Part shown: positions 22,756-34,517 of the stretch, in pieces
Position numbering within the stretch: the first letter of the stretch is position 1
Layout: each line of letters begins with the position of its first letter
Origin: Pegea sp. RAD2-039
Taxonomy: Eukaryota > Chordata > Thaliacea > Salpida > Salpidae
NCBI GenBank assembly: GCA_034620365.1
Contig: JAQGEQ010000324.1
Location: 248,001-312,000, forward strand
Direction: 5' to 3'
Length of the DNA stretch: 64,000 nt
Notes under the pieces: generated by a model
Databases searched by the model: none
Told to the model about the DNA's origin: nothing
Seen by the model: the letters and a program-made list of their open reading frames with translations, nothing else
Made by a program: the position numbers and the translations under genes

Positions 22756-24177
22756 GCTACTTGCTACAGTTGTGACTTCTCTAGATGCCTTATTCTTCTC
22801 TTTAACTTCACTGTAACTTTAAAAGCTTTTTATCTTTACATTTATAATACTGCTGTAGTCAGAGCTTTTTAAGTAATCCTAATTTTGCCATATTTGCAAT
22901 AAAATTTGGTTGATAGATAAGATTTGAATATTAGATTATTAAACTTATCACCTAACGGCTTGTATTTTTGTGCAATAATAGCCTCATAGTTTCGTTTACT
23001 TATTTTTCACTACACAAATTCTCAAAATTAGTTAATCAATAATCTTATAGTCTCTTAGAACTATTTGCCATTTGTCTTTTTTAAAACTATTTTAATCGAA
23101 TATAAACATCTTAATACATTTAGTTGAAGTAACTAATTTGAAGTGTGGTAGATTTCTTCTTATAGTTTCACTTTAATCGTCTCTTAGTAAATCTTTCCAC
23201 TGATACATAAAGTAGCTTTCAAGCTTTTTAATAAAATCGCACTAATTGACTACGTTGTGTTTCATTAGAAATGAGATAAATTTCAAATGTTGCTGCAACT
23301 CAGAACAATACATTTATTTGCAGAGAAAGTCAGAAAACTGTCGTTTGATTACTTTGTATTAATCAAATGAAGTTTCTAACCTTGTTACTGAAGTTTCTAA
23401 ATTGTTACTCATCATTTTAAGAAAATAGTATTTAAGTTAATTAAATTAAAAAAACTTGTTTTAGTCTTACTTGATTAAAAAGTTTAATTATGGCTTGAAT
23501 ACTACAAAAAATAGCTTTTAAATTGATCAATTTGTATTTATCGCTGATTTAAAAGAAACTTTATCATCAGTAAAACATAAGTTTTTTCTAAGGATTCACA
23601 TAAATCTATTCACAGTAGTCATTAAGTTTTTGCCATTATCACCAAACACCCTAGCGTAGTTGGCTGATTAAAGATTCGAAAATCTTTCTTTGAGTAGAAT
23701 CAGCTAGACCATATACAAGTGGTAGATAAATAGTATTTTAATAATTAAAATGGTCTAGAAGCTTATGCTAAAGTAACCTTAGTCACTAACTAATAAAGTA
23801 AGGAAACACAGGTCTTAGCTGGGAGAATTTTATATACTTTTTAAAAATTTTGCTACATTCAAAGAAATAACTTTTTTTTATAAACAACACTAATTTTCAA
23901 TCAAACCATCTCTTATAAACAAAAGTTAATTTTATTAATGATTGCAACAGTAAATAAAAGTTATTTAAAAAAATAAAATTCAAATTATCAAAACAGTTAA
24001 TTGCCCACAAAAAAATTTAGCAGATAAAAATTGAGCATCAAACATTTGAATGTCATTTCTAGCATAATTAGTTAAAACAAATCTGATAATTAAAAAAGAT
24101 TTCCATCAGTTGTTTGTAAAAAAATATAATTTCGAATCAATAGGTTGCCAGAATCATTTAGAGAATTTATAAAGAAA
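22756..24177. other. Convergent intergenic region between ANO10 and PEX11
   Basis: The two flanking genes end toward each other, so this region should hold both 3'UTRs. A minus-strand AATAAA (TTTATT on the plus strand, 23931-23936) could serve PEX11. No coding segment recognised. Confidence 0.6.
22898..22903 (+). promoter_or_regulatory. Candidate polyadenylation signal of ANO10
   Basis: AATAAA 143 bp after the anoctamin stop codon, the first canonical hexamer downstream. Confidence 0.5.
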
Positions 24178-25781
24178 TCAAATAATTGTTTTAAGAATGC
24201 TAATTAATGATGAAGTTAACCCTAAAGCCCCAACAGTTGTATTAGACAACTTTTGTGGCCACATTTTAGGTAATGGTAGCCAGTTAATTGCCATAACTAG
24301 ATTACTTCCACTTTCAAGTACATTTAGTATTTCATTTGTAGCCAATTTACTTTTGTCAGAAATTGTCCTTCAAAAAATTGATACACTTATATGATATTTT
24401 GACTAATAGTAAAAGTAATAGTAAATCAACAAGCTTTTTAAGTTAATTCAAATAATCTACACGCTTATTTACAATAAAATTTTAAATTGAGTAAGTTATA
24501 CCTTCTATTTTTTTCTTTGGTTAAAGTAATCAATCTTAAAACTGACCTACAAAAGAATTGCCACAAAAAAATTACCAAAAAGTCTTAACTGTTCAATTGA
24601 CCAAACAATTTTTATAGTGATATTTATTTTATGTACTTTAGAAATTTAACTAAATTATAATTTAAAAAATAAGAAGTTATTAGACTTAGTTTATTTATTA
24701 TTCTGTAAGTTAACAACCTCTATTGCAAAGTTTATAAATGTTATCAAAAACATGTCTTTCATTATTGTGATCATAATAAATGCTTGCATTTAGATTAATT
24801 TCAAAACTTTTTTGAGCCTCTTTTGTCTCTATTTATATACAATGCAATGGGTTTTGAAAATTGTTTTACTTTTGCTGTGCAAAGTAGATTGGTAATTTAA
24901 GAGTTCACCTACTGCTATCAAGTTACATGCTTTAAGATTTGTTAGTAGGTTAGTCTTTTGTCTTAGTGTTGTTGGCCGTGTAGTTATTTTTCGTCATAAG
25001 TGGATAAAATTGTATTTTGTGGTTTATGTTAATTTTAAATCAGTTTATTCAATTTTGATTTGCTAATAAGTAAATAATATTGAAAGTATCATATTTTTGG
25101 AATATTATATAATTATATTATGTTTCTAGTAAGTATATAAGTTAACCCAAATCTTTTAATAAATCTGATAACAATTAACAAACTAACCTCAAAATGTTTA
25201 ATGTAAGTGAACATACCCATGCAAACAAAGATGCAATCAACCATGGATTAGGTGAAATAGGGATTAATTTTTTTTCAGCAGCCCAAGCTATATGTTCCAA
25301 CGGGTAAAAAGTTTGATTGATAAGGTTATCAAGCAAATGAAGAGTTCTTTGATACTTACCTTTATCCTGTTATAATTGTAAACATTTTATTCTATAATTA
25401 TATTTTGTGATACTTATTACATTCAGAAAACTTTTTGACAAATAGTTATGTGTGAATATAGTCTTCAAATCTAATCATTTATAATAAAAAATTATTGACT
25501 CATTCTTATATAAAGCAAAAATAAAACATGTGTACCGCTTTCCCAAAGCCATAGTTTAAAGAATAAGCTAACATTGATAAATCATCAAATAGTCTAAGGA
25601 TAGTTCGACAACCATTAAGCTCATTCATAAAAATGAACAATTTTTGAGAGTAATTTGACTTGTCCTTCTCCAAAATACCTCCTAATAAACATGATAAATA
25701 ACTTGTTGTGCGAATCACTTTATCCCTTCCTCTGTATGTTTCAATATATTTAATAAGGCTGATTAAACAGTCAGTCTTCAT
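24178..25781 (-). CDS. PEX11G: Peroxisomal membrane protein PEX11-gamma type
   Basis: Three exons (25781-25536, 25366-25188, 24367-24178) join in phase to 204 residues. PEX11 proteins tubulate the peroxisomal membrane during proliferation and fission. The N-terminal amphipathic region reads IKYIETYRGRDKVIRTTSY, then CRTILRLFDDLSMLAY, both close to the vertebrate PEX11C/PEX11G pattern. Exon 2 gives LLDNLINQTFYPLEHIAWAA, matching the family's NLADQLYYPCEH-type region, followed by a hydrophobic segment. Exon 3 gives NLVMAINWLP and a final hydrophobic stretch ending at the TGA. Vertebrate PEX11G is about 240 residues, so the loop between the hydrophobic segments is shorter here or one small exon was missed in the 0.8-kb intron 2. 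The start is the first ATG and fits the family N terminus. Confidence 0.9.
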
Positions 25782-27061
25782 CAGTTTAAATAATTGGCAG
25801 CCACTATAAAAGGTATAAAAAGTTTAAAAAATCTAAGTTTAAAACAACAAAAGATCTAAAAATATGTCTTAGAAGAAAAGTAGATAATTTTATATGATTT
25901 ATGACATTTGAATAATTATACTGATCATTCATCATTATTGTTTAAGCTCATAACAATAAGTATTCCAAAGATTCACATCTGTTAGATGCTAAAATATTTC
26001 AAACAAGAGATCTTACTATTATACATTTTCACACTGATGATATTAAAGACTAAAAAAGTATCTCTAAAATATAAAACTTATATTGTAGCTTTAACTATTA
26101 TATTCACAGAAAGTATCTTTAAATAAGAATTTAAAATATAATTAGAAATTTTTCATTAAAAATTAGAACAATTATTGAAGAAAACAATAAATAACTTATT
26201 CAATTTCTTAAAATGATGTTGATTTCAATATTTTTTACAAAATATTATAAATAATAACTAATTTTTTGTAAAAGAGATAGTAAATACCCGAATTTAAAGG
26301 TAATACTTTAATTATAATAAATATATTTGATTAAAAACGCGAAAATAAACATTATTTACATATCAAGTTTAGAGTCCATAGTGTTAATAATTTTTGTTTA
26401 TTTATTCAAAGTTTTTGGCGTTACTAGATTCGAGCATATAACTTTTATTGGCTTTTTTAAGAAAAATAATATCTACTGTTAAAATAAATTATTTTATAAA
26501 TATCATCAATCAATAGATTATTTTTTTCAAATGGTTATTTAAATAAAATTCCGTTGAAGGAAAATAGTCAATATCCCATAGAAGTTAAAAATGATATAAA
26601 GTCTTAAAGCAACAAAAAACCAAATCAAAAATTTAATTTACGCAGAATATAAGTTTATCTACAATCTTACAGGGATCTGAAATAAATGATTAGAATGCTT
26701 TTAGAAATGCTCATAAAATTAAATAAAAAATAGTCATTATTTCAAAAAAAAACTTAATAGTTAAATACTCGATAATTAAATTTTAACTTGAGCTTTCATT
26801 TTTAGTTATAGAAGTAACTGAAATGGATTCTAAGTGAATGTATTTATTTTAACATAATAAATAAGTGAAGATTCTTGAAATTAAATTATACTTTTATCAT
26901 AATTTCTGATATTAAAAAAAACTGAGCGTAAATCATATTCAAGTAATTACTGTGAAAAAACTTTAGAACCGAATTAAAAAAGTTACAAGTGTTTTAGACA
27001 GAGTTATACAGTAAGGTACTTTTTAATCAAAGAAATGTTTTTAGAGACATATCAAAGGACA

Positions 27062-27185
27062 AAGATGGTGAGAAACTGCTCCAGCTCCGGCTTTAAATTC
27101 GGAGTTTTGCGTCCTAGAAGTGTTGCCATAAACCAAATTTACAGAACTTTTCTTCTCAGGTTTTTATGAAATTTTCGATATATTT
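27062..27185 (-). repeat. SINE fragment (family A)
   Basis: Matches 61640-61720 in order: CTCCAGCTCCGGCTTTAAAT, CGGAGTTTTGCGTCC, TAGAAGTGTTGCCATAAACC, then a CTTCTC-AGGTTTTTA end. It lacks the distal half of the element. Confidence 0.6.
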
Positions 27186-29829
27186 TGATATTATATATAT
27201 AGTCATAGTAGGTTCCGTAATATTTTTGTGGACACATTTAAAATGGATGTTTTAGCTGTTAATTAAATGTTATTATTTGAAATTAAGTTTCAATAAACTA
27301 CGTTAAGAAAATGTTTAATATGCATATATTAAAAAATTAAATATCAACATTTTTTTCTTATACAAAAGTATTCTAACCAATTCATCAACAAAAATAAAAT
27401 TAGCCAAATTTTAAAGAACCCTAGAATCTTCTAAATTCAAGTTGATTAACTCTTTATTATTGACTTTTTTGTTTTACGAGAAGCCTAAAAACGTAAAATA
27501 TCATGCATCTCACGATTAGATTCTGTAGGAGCCCCTACAAAGTTTTTCAACCAAATTTTGTTTAGTATTCTATTCCAACAGCTAGCTAGAAATTAATCTT
27601 ACTTCAGTTTACAAAACTTTTATTCTTTAAATGACTTAAGCTTAAAATGACATCAAAACAATTTTTTTAAAGATTTTCAACTTACTTTCGAAAAACATTT
27701 TGTGATGCCTAGAAGTTAATTTATTTGACAACTAAACATTTAAAGATAACTCAGTTTCACTTAATAATTGAGATAAAGCACCTTTCTTAACCGCTTTTAT
27801 TCACTTATTAAAATATTATATAAAGCTTAAACACTGTATTTTAACAAGAGAGCTTCTTAAATTGTTCTGCCTTACAAGGCCTTTTAAAGAATTCATTTAG
27901 TATACAAGTTGCTTATTTAGTAAAACAAACTTTATTTGTTCATCTAGTTGTGTGTCTGAAAATGTTAACACAAAAAAGTTGTTAGTAAAAAAATTACGTT
28001 CAATTTTATATGATTATAACAACTTTATTTCGTGAATAACCAAAACCAACATTTTTCTTCAAAATTCGTTGTTCACCAATTATTAGTTGTCACAAACATT
28101 CTTAAAAACTCATGCTATAAAAGCTGAGAAAATGAACAGATTTTTTAGCAAAAGCTGTCTACTACTAATTTTTTTTACTTCTTAAACATAAAAAAGATAT
28201 AAAAATCCCAGCCATCTGAAATAATAAAGTATAAGAATAATCATTTTACTAAATAAAAGAAATATAACCAATTTTTTCAATAGCAAAAATGTGTTTCTTA
28301 TAAATTAAAACCAAAACAAAAGTTGAACAAATATTTTACAAACTTACGACCAATTGAAAAATTCGTTCAACAAACCGTTTTATGAAAATTGAAATGTTTA
28401 GCTATTGCTACAGATTTATTATAATAAAGCTCTCATATATTCAAAAAATTGTTTTTTTACCTTTAAAGGTTTAACTTTCAATAAATTGTATAAAAGCTAA
28501 AAGCAATTTTTGTATCTTTTTATTTCGTTTTCTTTTTATTTTCTTTGTTCTAAAACAGTCTTATGAATAAAATTTTGTTTTGTAATATTTTATCGCAATA
28601 TAATTTACTAACATTGTATGATTTAAAACTATAGAGAAAACTAAGCTAGTAGCTTTTTATAGTTATAACAAATCACTTGAAAAAACATTAAAAAACAAAC
28701 AACTAATCCGTAGCTACTGAGAAGAATTTGATTTATCTTAAAAGTTATTACAAGTATTTTGCTTTAAGCACATTTTTAACACTTTTAACCAATTGTATAT
28801 AACATTTTCAGTATATCGATATTTTTAATCTGTTTTGTTAAAAATGTTTTTATTTTTCAGAATATTTTTTAAATGATTAAATAAGTTAAATTAAATATGA
28901 GAAAAGCTGATGCTTGAAATCTTTTATATTATTTTTGAACCTAATGTATTAAATTTCAAATATTATTCAAGTTTGACATTTATGAAAGAAATGGAAAACT
29001 TAAACTATCCTTACATCCCCTTCTTACTTTGTCCAATGCATGTTTGCCATTCAAAAAAATGTTGGATTTAACAAATACAGTTTTATTTATAATGAACAGT
29101 TAATGACAAATCAAAAAAATGATGAAAACTCACAAAAAGATTAGATAAGTGAAAAAAAGTGATTTTGAATACAAAAAGGTTTAAAACAAACATAAAAATT
29201 TCACACTGGTGACCAATGTTCAAATTAGTTGAAATGTATCTGATAATTTACAAATCTTCATTTGTTTGTAGCTACAAGAAGAAATTGGATGGCAACAGAG
29301 CTACTGATAGTAGCACAGAGTCTGTGTGTGTTTAGCAGTTTTGTCATCTCTTTGTTTATACTAAACTGAAAGAACTGATTACAACGAGACAGAGTTCTTC
29401 ATTTTTCTCTAGGCGACAGATGTAGCTTTTTTCACATGGCTCAGACCATTTAGTTCAATGATTTATTTTTCTTTCTCTTTTCGTTTTTTCAAACTCTTTG
29501 AGTTTCTTGTGTTGACTTGTTCGTATCATCACCACCATTTCACGATAGTGACGCATTTGTTGTTAGAACGAAAATAAAATATTGAAAAGAAAAAGAATTT
29601 CAACGCTGTGATCTCATTTAAAAACGTTAACCTTACTCTTTTTTCGTTTTACGTTTAATGAGCCATAACTAACAAGAAATGCCTGCAAAATCACCAGCAG
29701 TCTTTTCATATTTTTTTCTATTTGTCTCAGTACGGTTGATTTCAAACCAACCTAATCGTCTTTCTCATCTTTTAAAAGATCCTTCACCATAATTCAATTT
29801 ATATAAATCATAGTTTAATATAATTGTGG

Positions 29830-29995
29830 CTTATGTGGCAGCATGATAAAAACTTTGATTTGTAGACCAGTAGTCCTGGTTCGAATCCCACGAATAAAGT
29901 ATGTGCTTGATTAGCATCTTGACCTAAAAGCTCCTTGACCAACGACGCCAGGCTGACATAAACTTATAGATTTTCAAAAGGATCTTATGATTGGT
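29830..29995 (+). repeat. tRNA-derived SINE (family B)
   Basis: GTGGCAGCATGATAAAAA-like head followed by GGTTCGAATCCC at about 29878-29889, an intact RNA polymerase III B box. The body, with TTAGCATCTTGACC and a following ACGCCAGGCTGACA segment, is partly shared with 30.96-31.06 kb. It cannot be a working tRNA because the acceptor stem does not pair. Confidence 0.5.
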
Positions 29996-30954
29996 AACTC
30001 GGTTACTTACTAAATTCTTTAATTGTTTTATAAGAAAGAGTAAGTAACAACAGTGAAAGCTACTTTGATTAATTATCAGACTACCAACTCATTCTTAAAT
30101 TGCAATGATTGAACTAATGAAAATTGTTGATGTTGTAAATCTTGGAGTTTGCGATTTGGAGAGATCAAATGAACTGTTTATTTTGTAGTAAAGAACAAGC
30201 TTGACTTGATTCAGTAAAAAAGATAGAGAAATGTCTTTGACAAGATTATTTGCTCATCAAATATTAATAATCAATTTTCATTAATTGGTTTAATTTAAAT
30301 GTTTCAAAACTTTCTTCTAATTTAATTGTTTTAAAGCAAATTTACATTTTTTCTAATTCTTTTAATAAATTAATTAAACATTTGAGTGTATTACTCGTCT
30401 TTTATAGTTCATTAAATCAATTTATGTTTTATTATTTACTTACCAAATCGATTTATTTATTTGATTTTATTATACAATAAAGCAATATATTTTCAAAGTA
30501 ATATTTTTATTGAAAGTCTAAATTACTTGCTCAAATGTATCTTCATATTTATATTTTTCAATTATGATATTTGCATTCTAAAGCTTCATGAAAAGTTTTT
30601 CAATTCTGTAAGCTTCTATGACAATCGAATTTACCTATGCGCCCAGATATATTCCGCGCGTTAATAAAAATCAAACAAAACCAAAAGTATATATCGATAA
30701 TTAAAATTTTTATGAACTGATTGTATTCATATTCCTTTTTTAGATAACTTTAAAATTAAAAGATTTTATTTCGGTAATAGATGACAACTCTTCGCTTACA
30801 AATGATTTGTTAGTACTACAGAAAGTTTTATTGTTTTATTTACCTTTAATCTTATTCTATAAAAACAAATTTGTTTGGAATTGTTTATTTTATACATTAA
30901 TTTTATTTTGTAGTTTATTTATAATCAGATGTCAAGTAAACATATAAGACTTTA

Positions 30955-31065
30955 CAAGTACTGTGAATTGAGAATTGAACGTCAGACAACAATTAGATTA
31001 AGCTGGTTGGATTTAGCATCTTGACCAGAGTGTTTCTGCCCAGCAAAACTAAGCATTGATATGTG
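30955..31065 (+). repeat. SINE fragment (family B)
   Basis: Shares TTTAGCATCTTGACC and the following CAGCAAAACTAAGC-type segment with the 29.9 kb element, in the same orientation. The head is diverged, without a clear B box. Confidence 0.35.
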
Positions 31066-31604
31066 AAAAACTGTTTCACAAAACATCTGTTCTTGAGACA
31101 AATTATATGCTCGGTGGTTGAAAGTAGTTCTATGATTCATACAATTTTCACTTTGATAGTTTTTGATAAATTGAGAAACTGATTTGCATAAAGCAATTGT
31201 CTTTTAAAACAAGTTATTTTTGTAATATTACTGATTATAGTTTTCAAGTAATGTTACGTTCATACAAGATCTGACTTGTCTATCTTCAAACTGTTTTTCA
31301 AATATTTACTAAAACTGTTGGTTAAGATGAAAAAATGCTGTTCACAAGTTTGTTCTAGTCTCATCACAAAGAAAGCTTTCACGATATTAATGTAAGATGA
31401 ATGCAAAGGTTTAAAAACAAATATTACAAAAAAGTACTTTTATTAACAGATCCTCGTAAAGCATCTAAATTTATTCATGAAAATATTTTTAAAAATTTTA
31501 TTGTTATAACACAAACAAACTAAATCAAAATTTCTATTTTTTACAGGACGTCTATTATAATAAGATGTGATCAACATTGGAAATTCTTTGATGTGAGTTC
31601 TTGC

Positions 31605-31823
31605 TCAAGTACTTAAGAGGATGACTTCACGAAGCCCACCAAACGCATCTTTGTGTTCAAGTAGAAATTCTTTTACTTTATAGATACTACAAGACATTGT
31701 AAGTTGCTCAAAACAAAACTCTCCAATTGAAGATTCTTTTTTTGATACATTTTAAACATAAGGACTTTCAACAAATTGAAAAGAGCCTTTCAAAAGAACT
31801 TCTTCTTTTATCTTAAACTGCAT
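31605..31823 (-). pseudogene. Macro-domain-like C-terminal relic with an internal stop
   Basis: Seventy-three codons run in one minus-strand frame from ATG at 31823 to TGA at 31605-31607, broken only by TAA at 31752-31754. The part after the break ends YKVKEFLLEHKDAFGGLREV followed by ILLST. This is very like the last helix and strand of macro (ADP-ribose-binding) domains, where a VKEFL-type helix precedes a REVIFV-type strand. The upstream glycine-rich ADP-ribose loops are not visible. It is either a degraded gene copy or the last exon of a gene whose other exons I could not link; a second open stretch on the same strand lies at 32173-32325. Family assignment is inference from pattern memory. 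Confidence 0.3.
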
Positions 31824-34517
31824 AATGAAGTTTAATAAACAATTTTAACTAAAGAACAACAGAACTATTCTTTGAATCAATGACTTGAAATTTGCTTTTG
31901 TACTTTAATAATTTAAGTTTTATTACCAGATGAATCAGCATAAACAGAATTTTTAATTCTAAAATTTTAATTACCAATTTTATATTTTTGAATAAACTAA
32001 CATGTTAAAATTAATTTAAATTTCTTTATTAAAAAATCATTGATTAAACGAATTAATGGCTATTTTACAAACAAATTTTATGATGGTTTGCCAAAGTATT
32101 TGTGGTTTAATGTAAGAAAATATCATTTTGTCAAAAAATAGATATGATGAAAACAGTTCAATAGAAATATTATTACTGAATACTTGTCTCTATATTAAGT
32201 TCACAACGCATTAAATAAAGTCTTTCTGGGTTCAATTCACCAAAATTTAATTTAAAGAAAAGGTCAAAGTTCAATCTTTCGATGACCTCACAGCATAAAC
32301 TCTTCTTTGTGAAATTGAATCCCATTTCTTAGTTTCGCGATCATTCTGTCACTGAAAAATCTAAACTTTTCCGCCCTTTCTTAATTTTTCGTTATCTAAC
32401 TTTTTTCTCTTTGTAATTCTATTTTTAATTTTTTGAGTTTAAACTAACATCAGTCGCTAGAAGCAAAGAGATTTGAGTCTTATACAATACTAATAATACA
32501 ATATATACTATTCAAGACTTTTGTCTATTAGCAGCCAATACTTTTAAATTTTAACAAACAGCAGAAAAGTTGTTCAGCTAGAAAAATAAACGTAAAATAA
32601 GAGTAATATACCGAGACAGATACCAAAGACATTTTTTAAAGTTGGTGTGGCTTTTTAAGGCTTTTGTTAAATAAATGCGGGTTTAAACAAGCTTATGACA
32701 TCATTTTAAAACTATTTAAAACTTGATGATTTAGTGTATGCTAGAATTATTGTACAAGTTTGAAGGTTATCAGCAAAAACACAAGAATTATTAAATATGT
32801 TTCAGCTTGTAAATACTTCAGATTGAAATTATCAATCTTACTTTATTGTTTTGTTTAAAAAAACATTTGAAAATGAAAAGAACTTTTAGTAGAAAATACT
32901 TTATAGCTAACAATAAGATTTTCTAATCTTTCTATTTTCTTCTAGGTTCTGCTTAAACGTGTGCAAGGTTTAACTATCTGAACATTTATATAAAAGGCTT
33001 GAAAGTTTTGTTCAAAACTCAGCTAAATAAACTTTGGTAGAAAAGGAAAAAAAGTTTTGTAAATAAATAATTGGTCATCAAAAAGAATCAAACAAAATAT
33101 TGAGGAAATTTTTATGTTTATTTGTCAAAGCCAACACATAACAAACAAAAATCAAATCTGATCAGTCGACAAAATCTATTTACAGAGATTTGACGCATTT
33201 GTAAGTTTCTGTGGTCCACAAAATTAGGAAAATACTTGCGATGAAAAGTATGAAACAAAATCAAAGAAAGCTACAAGAAAATAACAAAATGACAACCGCT
33301 AGTGGGCGCAACCGCTGCATGCTAGCCACTTAATACCAAAGATAAGATAAGAAGCTGAACAGCTAGCAAATGAGTGTAATAAGTGATATGTTATTAGGTG
33401 CAGATGACAAAGATGCTTTTGCTGCTGAGATATCATTACTGCTCTCAAAACCTCACAGCTATAGATGGTTTACAAAAACAAAACAAAATGTTGAAAGGAA
33501 TAACCAAGAGGTGGTCACGTGACCAGCGTCGGCTGGCTGAGATGACGGTTACTACAAAAATATTTTTCATTTCTAGTAAAGTTTATAAAACTGATGTTGA
33601 AAACGAAGAAATAAAAAGGCACCAGGCAAAGAAAGAAGACGACAAAATAACATTTAGAAGCTAGAATAGAAAGCAACAACATCCAATGATGAGAAAAAGC
33701 AAAGAGTAGCCAAAACAAAAGATTTATATATCGACTTTTTGGCGTAAACACAAATTGGCCCAGTTTTTTATTAAGTACAGGATGGGCCATAAAGTTCACC
33801 AAGTAGAATATTAAAGAAGAAATAATATAACTTTAAATTGAATCAATTCAGCGAGAGCTTGATAAGAAATAAGAAAAGCACAGTTGACAACTCAGTTTCA
33901 TCTGCTTGTTAAATCAAAGCTTAAATAGAAGAGACGAAAGACTCGATCAGCTTCTATTAGTTTGTTGAACAGCAAATGAAAGTAGAATTCAGAGTAAGTT
34001 AACTAATAGGAAAAAAACTTGACCTATAATCGATAAAAATATCGGCCGACTTGTATTTGTGGATACATAAAAGAGAGAAAATGTAGTCGAGGTCTTGGGT
34101 AAGAAAGTGTATGTTTGCATAATCAAGCGGATATAGGTTGTAGTTGTTAGAAGTTTTGGAAAGTTGTACTTAATGCCTTGTTAAGACGATAGATTGAAAA
34201 ATATTCAATTTACAAATGACAAGCTACAAAAAAAACACGAGACAAAAAGCAATTTGATAATCTGTTTTTTCAAACATAGGTTAAAAATTATGAAAAATAA
34301 TAAAATGAAACATTAAACAACAGAAGATAACTAAGTGAGAAAATAAAAGAAACGATAAAACAACAAACCATCATATACAAAAAACGATGATTGTAGAAGA
34401 CCCACCAAGCAACAAAACTACTGATGAGGTGGCTAAAAGGTAGAAGAAACTAAAAGTAAGTGATGGTGACAGAAAAAAACTAGAAAATAAATTTGTTCTA
34501 ACTTCAAAACAAGAAAT
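31824..34517. other. Intergenic region downstream of FAM53
   Basis: Apart from the small ORF at 32173-32325, nothing is supported. A stretch at 33.29-33.34 kb (CAACCGCTGCATG) weakly resembles the tRNA head of the family A SINE. Overlapping plus and minus ORFs at 33.4-33.8 kb have low-complexity compositions. Confidence 0.45.
32173..32325 (-). CDS. Possible small exon or ORF, unknown
   Basis: A 50-codon minus-strand ORF starts at ATG 32325 with MGFNFTKKSLCCEVIERLNF and continues with FGELNPERLYLMRCELN, a balanced residue composition unlike translated AT-rich DNA. Candidate donors near its end are in phase 1 or 2. They do not match the phase-0 entry of the macro-like relic downstream, so I could not join the two. 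It could be the 5' exon of the same decayed gene. Confidence 0.25.
   Translation of the reverse strand: MGFNFTKKSLCCEVIERLNFDLFFKLNFGELNPERLYLMRCELNIETSIQ

Larger units (their letters stand above)
25782..31604. other. Gene-poor AT-rich region with SINE copies
   Basis: No confident gene. It contains a family A SINE fragment (27.06-27.19 kb) and two related tRNA-like elements (29.83 and 30.96 kb). A 37-codon plus-strand ORF with a hydrophobic N terminus at 29679-29792 (MPAKSPAVFSYFFLFVSVRL start) is too short to call. The remainder is A/T-rich with stops in all frames. Confidence 0.55.

Noticed and set aside
29825..29900. tRNA gene
   Set aside because: Has a B box but no cloverleaf pairing or acceptor stem; better explained as a SINE head.
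31547..31592. Plus-strand exon-like segment between good splice sites (TSIIIRCDQHWKFFD)
   Set aside because: Only 46 nt, with no in-phase partner found on the plus strand, and adjacent to the minus-strand macro-like relic.
33398..33802. Overlapping plus and minus ORFs of 88 and 95 codons
   Set aside because: Neither has a recognisable domain or splice partner; each is the shadow of the other in a locally stop-poor stretch.
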